Shown here piece after piece: positions 1 through 6,615 of a DNA stretch of 37,486 bases. Below the pieces are notes generated by a model. It worked only from the letters and a program-made list of their open reading frames with translations. It did no database searches and was not told the DNA's origin. Location: positions 1 to 37,486 of IMG/VR virus record IMGVR_UViG_3300037993_000061; one strand, written 5' to 3'. Source of the stretch: a virus. Numbering within the stretch: position 1 is the stretch's first letter; every line of letters begins with the position of its first letter. Position numbers and translations under genes: made by a program.

Positions 1-29
1 CGGTTCGCGAGCGAAACATCATCAGCCAT
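1..29 (-). CDS. Start of a gene that runs off the left edge
   Basis: An ATG at 29 opens a reading frame beginning Met-Ala-Asp-Asp-Val-Ser-Leu-Ala-Asn that continues past the left end of the window. It lies downstream of the holin-like gene on the same strand, and an AG-rich stretch (AGAGGCGG) precedes the ATG at a reasonable distance. Only nine codons are visible, so no product can be named. Confidence 0.3.
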
Positions 30-71
30 GTCAGGCCGCCTCTGATGATTTTTGGGGATGAGCCACTAGAA

Positions 72-635
72 TCAACTCCCAGCCTTGGCCGTTGGTGATG
101 CCGCAATTATCGCAGCGCCCGCAGTAGTTTGAGGTATGAAATCTATGATTCTCTTGGCGACGTACTCCGGCGTCAATCCGAAATGAGCGGCGGCGTCGGG
201 CAGGACGGCGATAATCTCGTTCGCGGCCGCAGCCAATTGTTCGTTCGGCACGGTCACCGTGGCGCCCTCGACTCTCACGAAGCCGTCGGCGATCAACGAT
301 CCGGCTTGGTTCTGCAGTGCGCGGACCAGCGCGTCGCGGTGGCCTTGGTCGATCGCGATCCCAGTCTTCTGCTTGAACACTGCGAACGCCCATCCGAGCA
401 CGGCCAGGATCAGCGCATTGATGGCAGCATTGACATAGGGCTCCGCGACCTCGCTGAAGGCTTGGCCGACGTTGATGACGCCGCCCTGCTTCTGCGGCAC
501 CACGAAGGTCGGCGAGCCGATCGGGCCGCCAATGGCGACGGGCGCCGGTGCCTGCGGTGTGCCGCTTGGCGTTTGTGCGGAAGCCGAGACGGTGATGGCT
601 GCGGCCAACGCAGCGGCAAGGAACAATCGCTTCAT
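72..635 (-). CDS. Holin-like membrane protein (LLH-type candidate)
   Basis: This 187-residue protein has a Sec-type N-terminal segment (residues 1-20, ending Ser-Ala-Ser-Ala before Gln) and a Pro-rich linker. A single strong membrane segment follows at about residues 66-87, then the signature Lys-Gln-Lys-Thr-Gly-Ile with His-Arg-Asp-Ala-Leu (about 88-103) and a helical C-terminus containing HFGLTPEYVAKRI. The order membrane helix, KTGI, RDAL and C-terminal helix resembles phage holins of the LLH family, which permeabilise the inner membrane to release endolysin; that family assignment is from memory. The neighbouring lysozyme and RlpA genes fit a lysis role. The start has a GGAGG site about nine bases upstream. 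The cleavable-looking leader before the main membrane helix is odd for a holin, so a membrane-anchored secreted protein is the alternative. Confidence 0.55.
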   Translation of the reverse strand: MKRLFLAAALAAAITVSASAQTPSGTPQAPAPVAIGGPIGSPTFVVPQKQGGVINVGQAFSEVAEPYVNAAINALILAVLGWAFAVFKQKTGIAIDQGHRDALVRALQNQAGSLIADGFVRVEGATVTVPNEQLAAAANEIIAVLPDAAAHFGLTPEYVAKRIIDFIPQTTAGAAIIAASPTAKAGS

Positions 636-650
636 GGAAAGCCTCCCTCC

Positions 651-685
651 AAAGAAAAAGGGCCATCCAGATTCGGGTGGCCCTT
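651..685 (-). terminator. Intrinsic terminator between the outer-membrane protein and holin genes
   Basis: In the minus-strand RNA an AAGGGCCA stem (with one internal mismatch and two further pairs) closes a six-base loop at 658-685. The U-rich tract UUUUUCUUU follows at 651-657. It lies 30 bases downstream of the outer-membrane protein stop and directly in front of the holin ribosome-binding site, so it should end most upstream transcription before the holin. Confidence 0.8.
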
Positions 686-714
686 CTATAACACGGATGC
701 GCGGTCAGCACATC

Positions 715-1530
715 TTAAAGGCCGAAGAAGCTGCCCACCCCAAAATCGTAATGTAAGCCGGCGACGTACATCGTGTTGAGGTTGGCATTTGCCTGGGTGA
801 CGATCGGCGCCCCGCTGGTGCCGAACAGGTTGGCGATTGATGCCCCCTTATCCGCCCAGTAGATGTCCGCGAACACTTTGAGCGATCCGCCGTTCGGTGC
901 GCCATTGCTGCCGAGAGTCTGCCAGCGCCACCCAGCGGTCACGCCTGGGGCATAGGCCCAATCCTGGCCGCCGGACTGGCCGACGTTGCCGCTAATCAGC
1001 ATCTCCGCCTGCTTGAAGCCGACGTATCCCATAGGCGTGTTGGAAACCGCGACCGCGGAGGGAAGGAAGCTCGTCGGATTGGCGAAAGTAGGGAACGGGT
1101 TGCTGAAGCTCGGGAAGACCTTCAGCACGGTCTGGACCACGTCGATGCCGAAGTCGAACTCCTGCGTCAACACCCATCGGGCGGCGATGGTTCCCACCGC
1201 GTTGCTGCCCTCAACGTTGGTGTACTTGGCGTCGGCCTCGACTTGGCACCAAGTCTGGAGGAAGCACTTGCTCCAGATGTAGCCGACGTCGGCGTCGATG
1301 GTGCCGCCGGCGGCGTTGACGCTGCCGCCGGTGATGCCCGGCAGCGTGATGACGTTTCCGGACACGCTCGACGCGGCGATCGCGGCCGACGTGCCAATGC
1401 CAACGAAGGGACCAGAGCCGGTGATGAAGGCGTTTGTCGGCGGTGGTGGGGCTTTCTTCGGGAAGTCTGCGGCGAAAGCGGCAGTCGAGACGACTGCGGC
1501 GAGCGCGGCCAGAAGCAATCTGCTACGCAT
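715..1530 (-). CDS. Outer-membrane beta-barrel protein with signal peptide
   Basis: This 271-residue protein has a clear signal peptide (residues 1-21, cleavage after Ala-Phe-Ala) followed by Asp-Phe-Pro-Lys-Lys-Ala-Pro-Pro-Pro-Pro. That start is typical of rhizobial Omp31/Omp25-like porins. The rest alternates polar and aromatic residues as expected of transmembrane beta strands, with strand-like ends such as GYVGF, VTAGWRW and LHYDFGVGSFFGL. The last residue is Leu rather than the usual terminal Phe. The ATG is preceded by GGGGGAG. A phage carrying a host-type surface protein may use it for receptor masking or superinfection exclusion, but that is inference. It sits between the RlpA-like gene and a terminator, within the lysis region. 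Confidence 0.65.
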   Translation of the reverse strand: MRSRLLLAALAAVVSTAAFAADFPKKAPPPPTNAFITGSGPFVGIGTSAAIAASSVSGNVITLPGITGGSVNAAGGTIDADVGYIWSKCFLQTWCQVEADAKYTNVEGSNAVGTIAARWVLTQEFDFGIDVVQTVLKVFPSFSNPFPTFANPTSFLPSAVAVSNTPMGYVGFKQAEMLISGNVGQSGGQDWAYAPGVTAGWRWQTLGSNGAPNGGSLKVFADIYWADKGASIANLFGTSGAPIVTQANANLNTMYVAGLHYDFGVGSFFGL

Positions 1531-1622
1531 GTGGGTTCTCCCCCTGGTTGATTCGGATTTACAGGGGCCAGCCTATACCCAGTCTCGGCTCGGAAGCGTT
1601 ACCGCAAAGCCACAACGGCCCA

Positions 1623-1982
1623 CTATCTTCCGATCACGTCGAGGCGGACAGGTATCAGCCCAGAAAAGCCGAGGGCGCGGGCGGCGGCGGGGGTAAGGTC
1701 AATAATCCTTCGGGCCACGAACGGCCCCCTATCCACAATACGGACCACCGTGGTGCGTCCGTTGCCGCGGTTGGTCACTCGCACCATGCTGCCAAACGGG
1801 AGCGTCCTGTGGGCCGCCCAGAGGCTTGCGCAATTGAGCACGGCACCGCTCGCTGTTATGTGCCCGCACAGCCCGTCGGCACCGCCATAAATCGAGGCGA
1901 TTCCGGTCTGCTGGGCGCTCACGGAGTCGATTCCGGCGAAGAGGAGAGCGACGGACAAGGTCGCGCGGATAGATGCCGCCAT
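1623..1982 (-). CDS. RlpA-like double-psi beta-barrel lytic transglycosylase
   Basis: This 119-residue protein consists of a signal peptide (about 1-23, cleavage after Ser-Val-Ser-Ala) and a compact double-psi beta-barrel domain. Visible family signatures are AAHRTLPFGS (56-65), VTNRGNGRTT (69-78), the VDRGPF motif with its Asp at residue 84, and RRIIDLTPAAARALG (91-105). In RlpA enzymes the equivalent His and Asp are catalytic for cleaving naked peptidoglycan glycan strands. The protein is far shorter than chromosomal RlpA and lacks a SPOR domain and a clear lipobox. It starts immediately after the lysozyme stop codon (TGA-ATG), so the two are translationally linked and probably act together on the cell wall during lysis. 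Confidence 0.75.
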   Translation of the reverse strand: MAASIRATLSVALLFAGIDSVSAQQTGIASIYGGADGLCGHITASGAVLNCASLWAAHRTLPFGSMVRVTNRGNGRTTVVRIVDRGPFVARRIIDLTPAAARALGFSGLIPVRLDVIGR

Positions 1983-2696
1983 TCAGGCCGCCGCCTTCAA
2001 TCCTTGCTCGAATAAGGCGGACTCGTGGGCTCGGCGCTTCCAGAGATCGCCGCCGCGCGGCCAGATCCGTTGCATCGACAGGATCAGCGGCGGGATCGCG
2101 GAGAAGTTCTTTGCGATCATTGCCGCCTTGATCTCACGCATCTCGAGATCGCGTGGGCCGGGATCGTCGTAGCCGCCGGTGCCGCGGTTATAGGAGAGCG
2201 AAAACACCGCACCTTGGCAGTCGCTGTGGAGCAGATCGAAGTTCGGCAGCGCGGCGCGGCAGCGCGCCAGCCACTTCGGGACCTCCTTCGCCTTGAACTC
2301 GGCGATGGCTTGGTCCCAGGTGATCGTGATCTCGTTGCGGTGCGCGGCAACGTAGGCTTCCGCGGCCGCTCCGCGGTGGCCGACGGCACCGATGATCCTC
2401 TGGACCGTTGCCGGGTCAACGATTCCCGTCCAATCGGCTTCCGCCTCGGCATTGATGACATAACCGCAGTCATATCCTACGCCGAGCGTCGGGCCAGAGA
2501 CGCCTCCGGGCCAAGACCAATGCTCCTCCGCTTTGACGTAGTAGCCTGGACTCCCGTCCTCCTCGTCCTCGACGAAGGTCAATGCGTCATCGGGGATTCC
2601 CAATGGCGACAAAACTGGCAGTGGCGCCGCTACCGTTGCCACTACGGGCGATGGCGGCTGCCTGAATAAGGAAAGAAAATTCTCGATCGGGCTCAT
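1983..2696 (-). CDS. Endolysin, lysozyme/pesticin-like fold
   Basis: This 237-residue protein has a Pro-rich N-terminal stretch and then a T4-lysozyme-superfamily-like core. An acidic FVEDEEDG segment (41-48) could supply the catalytic Glu. It is followed by GPTLGVGYDCGY (68-79), which corresponds to the substrate-cleft Thr/Gly region of pesticin-type enzymes. A helical domain with YNRGTGGYDDPGPR and a C-terminal WKRRAHESALF follows. It would hydrolyse peptidoglycan at the end of infection. There is no signal peptide, so release probably needs a holin. The start has AGGGGAAGGGAAG upstream. The RlpA-like gene follows directly. The family is judged from pattern only. Confidence 0.65.
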   Translation of the reverse strand: MSPIENFLSLFRQPPSPVVATVAAPLPVLSPLGIPDDALTFVEDEEDGSPGYYVKAEEHWSWPGGVSGPTLGVGYDCGYVINAEAEADWTGIVDPATVQRIIGAVGHRGAAAEAYVAAHRNEITITWDQAIAEFKAKEVPKWLARCRAALPNFDLLHSDCQGAVFSLSYNRGTGGYDDPGPRDLEMREIKAAMIAKNFSAIPPLILSMQRIWPRGGDLWKRRAHESALFEQGLKAAA

Positions 2697-2774
2697 GTCG
2701 ATTCTTCCCTTCCCCTATGGACTTCGGCTGTAGAACACGCGAATCTTACACCTGTTCGGAATAGGAGGGAACCC

Positions 2775-2960
2775 ATGAACGCCGTCATCAAACTGATCGA
2801 GGCTGCCGATACCCACGCGGAACAACTCACGTCTGCAGCCCAACATGACTCCTCCGATTATGGAGCTAAGGCCACCGAAATCGAAGCACAGCGTTGGCGA
2901 CAGCTTGCATCGGAAGCGCGGTCTGAATTAGTCCAGGATTCTCCGATCATCGGTCAATGA
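2775..2960 (+). CDS. Small helical protein of unknown function, the only plus-strand gene
   Basis: This 61-residue ORF is preceded by a near-perfect ribosome-binding site (AGGAGGGA, seven bases before ATG), the strongest reason to accept a gene against the prevailing strand. The protein is predicted helical and polar (Ala, Glu and Gln rich) with no membrane segment and no recognised domain. It lies in the gap between two minus-strand transcription blocks, divergent from the lysozyme gene, and its stop codon is inside a large inverted repeat. A regulatory role in lysis timing is possible but not shown. Confidence 0.55.
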   Translation: MNAVIKLIEAADTHAEQLTSAAQHDSSDYGAKATEIEAQRWRQLASEARSELVQDSPIIGQ

Positions 2961-2968
2961 TCGGAATC
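2937..2968. terminator. Inverted repeat at the end of the plus-strand gene
   Basis: An eight-base perfect stem (CCGATCAT with ATGATCGG) encloses a six-base loop and extends by GATT/AATC after a two-base bulge. It covers the stop codon at 2958-2960 and sits between converging transcripts. No U-tract follows on either strand, so it may be a weak bidirectional terminator or another RNA structure. Confidence 0.4.
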
Positions 2969-2992
2969 ATGGCACCGGGCATCGGGCTACCG

Positions 2993-3253
2993 CTATTGCT
3001 TAGCTGGCGGCGCGGTTTTCGGTTCTTCCTTCGCCGCCTTGGCGCTGACTGCTTTGGCTTCCTCTCCGTTGAGCCAGTTTATCAACGGTGTCGAAAATTT
3101 CCCCGGTTGCTCGCCGAGATAGTTATGCAGTCCTTTGTAGGTCGTTTCATCAATTGTGATGGGAACGTATGACGGTCCGGATTGCGGGGCCTGCGCCGCA
3201 GCCGACACGACGAAGGCCGCGACAGCAAGCGCGGCGAAGGCGAGACGAATCAT
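2993..3253 (-). CDS. Small secreted protein of unknown function
   Basis: This 86-residue protein has a textbook signal peptide (MIRLAFAALAVAAFVVSAAA, cleavage before Gln-Ala-Pro). A short mature region contains ITIDETTYKGLHNYLGEQ and ends in a Lys, Ala and Pro-rich tail. The chosen ATG has a GGAG site eight bases upstream; an in-frame ATG further upstream would overlap the previous gene and bury the signal peptide. It is the last of the two small secreted-protein genes downstream of the large tail spike. No family was recognised. A periplasmic role near lysis (spanin-like or otherwise) is only a possibility; no lipobox is seen. Confidence 0.6.
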   Translation of the reverse strand: MIRLAFAALAVAAFVVSAAAQAPQSGPSYVPITIDETTYKGLHNYLGEQPGKFSTPLINWLNGEEAKAVSAKAAKEEPKTAPPAKQ

Positions 3254-3273
3254 TGTGAATCTCCGTTGGTTCT

Positions 3274-3546
3274 TTACTTTTTCGGCGGTCCCGCAAGCGG
3301 CAGTCCAGCACATGCGCTGATGAATGCGCGGCGCGTATTTGGATCGGAGTTGACCGCGCCGGGATGTGCTGCGGCCCATTGTTCGTGACATGCCTTGTTC
3401 TTCGCGATCTGCGCTTCATACTTCGCCTGCTGCTCTGGCGTGCGGATGATGTCGGTCGGCGTTGGATTGGTAATGTTGCCGACGTTGATCTGCGCAACAG
3501 TACAAGTAATAAAGCCGCTCATCATCATCATAAGCACGATCCGCAT
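3274..3546 (-). CDS. Small secreted protein of unknown function
   Basis: This 90-residue protein starts with a hydrophobic segment containing four consecutive Met residues (MRIVLMMMMSGFITCTVAQ), probably a signal peptide cleaved after residue 18. The mature part contains TPEQQAKYEAQIAKNKACHEQW, two to three Cys residues that could form a disulfide, and ends PLAGPPKK. Cys15 is not in a convincing lipobox. The start has GAGGGG seven bases upstream and begins 15 bases after the tail-spike stop. No family was recognised. Its pairing with the next secreted gene suggests a joint envelope function. Confidence 0.6.
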   Translation of the reverse strand: MRIVLMMMMSGFITCTVAQINVGNITNPTPTDIIRTPEQQAKYEAQIAKNKACHEQWAAAHPGAVNSDPNTRRAFISACAGLPLAGPPKK

Positions 3547-3561
3547 TTTGAACCCCTCGTC

Positions 3562-6321
3562 TTATTGATAGCGGAAGAATCCGGCAGGGCCGTCACACGA
3601 CCCGGGCATCACAATCGAGCCACCACTAGCGACTTGAGCGTGATAACCGGGTGCGCCCGAATTTGTGACGATCGCTCTCTGTCCATTTCGCGCTGCGTTG
3701 CAAACTGGTAGAGTTGCAACTGTATATGTCAGAACATTTCCGTTCACATTCGCCTGGGCACATGGCAACGGATTATTCTGATCTGTGCTAGTGTCGCCCC
3801 AAAATCCTCCAGTCGGCAATGTTCCAATATAACTGCCGCAAAAGCTAGACGCTTGAGCAGTTGTGTGATTTCGGAAAAAAAGATCACTTGATGCGCTGTC
3901 GTTTGTCCCGGCGATGTTCCAGAATTGAGAAGCCACGCTGTCATTATGGATGTTTGTTTCAGACGACGAACCAACGATCTGCACATTGCTAAACCCATAC
4001 AAAGAACCGATGACGTGTAGGTCGTATGAGCCGGTGCCGAGATAATCGCCTTGATTTATAAAAATGTTTGCGCCCAACCAAGCATAATCGCCAGCTTCGG
4101 TCACGTCGATCGAATTGCTGACTTGCTCAATATAGCCGTTGTTCAGTTCATTGGCGCTGCTATTGGCGTTGGTGAAGGTGATGCTATCGCCGGATGAGAT
4201 TGTGCTGGCGGCATCAGCCGACATCGTAACGGTCATGCCGCTGACCGAAGCAACGGAAGTTCCGCCAGTAATTGATAACGGATGCGTGTTATTGGTGACG
4301 ATCTGGCCGACCATCGCGCCGGGCGCAGTGGCGAAGTTCAGGACCGCGCTGCTGGAACTCGTTGAGGCGTTCGTGCTTGCCGTGATCGTGTTGTCCGCCG
4401 AATAGATGCCCTCAGTCGTGCAATGCTCAAGATCAAAATCTGTGATCTTGATAGCATTTGAGGCGTTGCGCAACAGCACACCATTCGCACAACCCCATGC
4501 CGTCCAGTTCGACATGCGACCAGAAAATACGTTGTCAAATAGCGTGATGTTGGCCGTATTGCTCGTTGTGCCATAGGTATTGTAATCGAAGTCGTCGAAC
4601 TCACAATGCTCTCCGGCTAGGCACATGAAAGCGAAGCCGGAACCGCCTGTGTAGGGATACCAATAACCACCACGAATGTCGCACGTCATCCGCGTGCCGC
4701 CCTCGCCGCTGCACGCGAGGCCGCCAGTCGAGCCATTGAAAAGCATCTGCACGGACTTGTCGATGTTGACACGCAGCCGGTAGTGGTTGGAGTCGGGCGC
4801 GGTAACAACGATCTGTGACTTCCACTCGCACTGGTAGCCATTGTTGGCGTCGCGCATGAAGTGGAGCACGCCAGTCGTAGCGATGGCCTCGGCAATCGCG
4901 TTGGTGAACGCCGTCGTATTATCCGTCGAGCCATCGCAGATGAAACCAAATTGTGTTGAGCGAACTTCGGTGTCGAGAGAATTAAGCACGCTGTCGGTGC
5001 CCGGCGCGGAGTAATTTAAGGCACTAAGATTTATGTTATTGGATTGCGTACTGCCGCTAATCGTCCATGGCGTATTGATCGCGCCGCCGCTCACTGATAG
5101 CCCAGTTCCAAGTGCGTAGTTTGTCAGCGTGCCCGATCCACCTGACACCGTTCCGGTGCCGAGCAAATAGTTGCTTGCCGTTGCGCTACCGACCGTCGTG
5201 ACTCCGACCGTGATGCTGGCCGACGCCGCCGAGACCGCCGTTAATTTCCCGCTGACGACGACGATCGTGGAGTTGTCTGGATAGCCACAGCCGATCTGCG
5301 ACGCGGTCATCGTGGTGCAAGAGATCACGCCAGTATTGATCGTCAGCGTGGAGCCGTCACCCTGCACGATGCCCTGCGCGGCCGAAGTGGCGATGGGAAG
5401 ATACGCGGCACCGACCGTGCCGGAATTGATCTCGGAACCCGCGATCGACTTATTAGTCAGCGATTGTATGTCGGTCGTACCAACGATTAGACCGCTCGCC
5501 GGGAAAGTCTCGGCCTGACCGCCGATCTCGAACGTGCCGATAAAGTTCGCCGTGCCGGAAACCGTTTCCCCGGCGATGGTAGGTGCGGTGGCGAGAACGA
5601 CGCTGCCGCTGCCGGTGACCGCGATCTGCGTCAGGCTCGGCCCGCTTCCCACGGCAAGAATATCGCCGGGCGTGCCGTTGATGACGCCGGTCGGAGAGCC
5701 GCCGCCGACCGTGACGTTCGCCGCCGTCGCCGTAATCGAGCAACCGGGAGACGCGACGCCGAGCGTGCATGGCACGCCGTTCACGTAGACGTAGTCGTAG
5801 GCGAGGTCGGTGTTCGTGATGAGACCGGCCGCCGAGACGGAGCCGGTGAAAGTCGGGTTGGCGATCGTCGACCCGGAAGAAAGCACCATCGCCCCAGTGC
5901 CGGTGACCGAGTTCGATAGCGTGACACCACCGTAAGTGATCGCGGCGGAGAAAGTTGCGCCGTCTGAAAACGTCTGTGATGCTGACCAACTATTCGCGTG
6001 CGACAGGTTGATGCCGAGATTGTTGCTACCGTCGACGGTGAGGCTGCTGTTGATGTTGAGCGAGAGCGTCCCGGCGCTGTAATTGAGCGGCGCGTCCGTC
6101 GCCGTGACCGATTGAACCAGTGAGTTGTTGAGATAATAACCGTCGCTCGCGTTGAACGTGCCGGCGCCGGTGTTGTTCAATGGTGCCCCGGCGTTCACGC
6201 TGCCGCCCGGATAGTAGATCAACGGCCCATTCTGAATCCAAGGCTGCGTCGGTCCTGGTCCCGGCTGCGCCGAAGCGGCGGTCGCGAGCAGAGAAAAGAT
6301 CAGCGCGAGGATCGCTCTCAT
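3562..6321 (-). CDS. Large tail spike/fibre with signal peptide and beta-helix region
   Basis: This 919-residue protein begins with a strong signal peptide (residues 1-18, cleavage after Ala-Ala-Ser-Ala). The first half (about 30-450) is Gly, Ser and Thr-rich tail-fibre repeat material, including IANPTFTGSVSAAGLI. From about residue 458 the segment FGFICDGSTDNTTAFTNAI is the usual opening of pectate-lyase-like tailspike beta-helices. A C-terminal cap with LPVCNAARNGQRAIVTNSG and a closing CDGPAGFFRYQ follows. Such proteins bind or cleave host surface glycans. The start is the ATG five bases after the preceding stop; a longer reading frame would extend into the upstream gene and hide the signal peptide. 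The 3' half (3562-4950) looks clearly more AT-rich than its surroundings, suggesting a swapped receptor-binding domain. Confidence 0.7.
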   Translation of the reverse strand: MRAILALIFSLLATAASAQPGPGPTQPWIQNGPLIYYPGGSVNAGAPLNNTGAGTFNASDGYYLNNSLVQSVTATDAPLNYSAGTLSLNINSSLTVDGSNNLGINLSHANSWSASQTFSDGATFSAAITYGGVTLSNSVTGTGAMVLSSGSTIANPTFTGSVSAAGLITNTDLAYDYVYVNGVPCTLGVASPGCSITATAANVTVGGGSPTGVINGTPGDILAVGSGPSLTQIAVTGSGSVVLATAPTIAGETVSGTANFIGTFEIGGQAETFPASGLIVGTTDIQSLTNKSIAGSEINSGTVGAAYLPIATSAAQGIVQGDGSTLTINTGVISCTTMTASQIGCGYPDNSTIVVVSGKLTAVSAASASITVGVTTVGSATASNYLLGTGTVSGGSGTLTNYALGTGLSVSGGAINTPWTISGSTQSNNINLSALNYSAPGTDSVLNSLDTEVRSTQFGFICDGSTDNTTAFTNAIAEAIATTGVLHFMRDANNGYQCEWKSQIVVTAPDSNHYRLRVNIDKSVQMLFNGSTGGLACSGEGGTRMTCDIRGGYWYPYTGGSGFAFMCLAGEHCEFDDFDYNTYGTTSNTANITLFDNVFSGRMSNWTAWGCANGVLLRNASNAIKITDFDLEHCTTEGIYSADNTITASTNASTSSSSAVLNFATAPGAMVGQIVTNNTHPLSITGGTSVASVSGMTVTMSADAASTISSGDSITFTNANSSANELNNGYIEQVSNSIDVTEAGDYAWLGANIFINQGDYLGTGSYDLHVIGSLYGFSNVQIVGSSSETNIHNDSVASQFWNIAGTNDSASSDLFFRNHTTAQASSFCGSYIGTLPTGGFWGDTSTDQNNPLPCAQANVNGNVLTYTVATLPVCNAARNGQRAIVTNSGAPGYHAQVASGGSIVMPGSCDGPAGFFRYQ

Positions 6322-6326
6322 CCGGT

Positions 6327-6614
6327 TCACCAATAGATCACAGAAAAGCCATGGCCACTGGAGGCCGCGTTGACGGTGGTTGCGGTCGTCTGGCCAGGAA
6401 TCACGGTCCAAGTCTGCCCCGGCGCGAGACCGAACGTAGTCCCGCCCGCGGCGAGTTCCGCCTCGGTGACTGGATTCACGAATAGCGTCTCCGTCGCCGT
6501 GGCCGGATTGGTGATGAATCCGCCGTTCGGATTGGCGGGAATCACTTCAACGGGATTGCCTCCCGTCGCGATCTGGGAGACGAGGCCGGGACCTGGAGTG
6601 ACGGGCGTTGTCAT
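6327..6614 (-). CDS. Small virion protein duplicating a baseplate-protein domain
   Basis: This 95-residue protein contains GGFITNPATATE, LAPGQTWTVIPGQTT and VNAASSGHGFSVI. These match in order GGIITNPASTEQ, IQPGASYFFTPDQTT and VNAATAGHRFSGF in the N-terminal 105 residues of the baseplate protein at 8333-9430. It therefore appears to be a free-standing copy of that beta domain, probably a tail-fibre adaptor or decoration. It starts one base after the tail-collar gene stop and is followed by the large spike. No enzymatic motif is seen. Confidence 0.6.
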   Translation of the reverse strand: MTTPVTPGPGLVSQIATGGNPVEVIPANPNGGFITNPATATETLFVNPVTEAELAAGGTTFGLAPGQTWTVIPGQTTATTVNAASSGHGFSVIYW

Positions 6615-6615
6615 G

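Noticed and set aside
1531-1622. Possible promoter upstream of the outer-membrane protein gene
   Set aside because: A TATAGG element is present, but no -35 sequence lies at proper spacing.
2957-3172. Plus-strand ORF of 71 codons following the small plus-strand gene
   Set aside because: It has no ribosome-binding site and lies opposite a secreted-protein gene; the overlap with the preceding stop is by chance.
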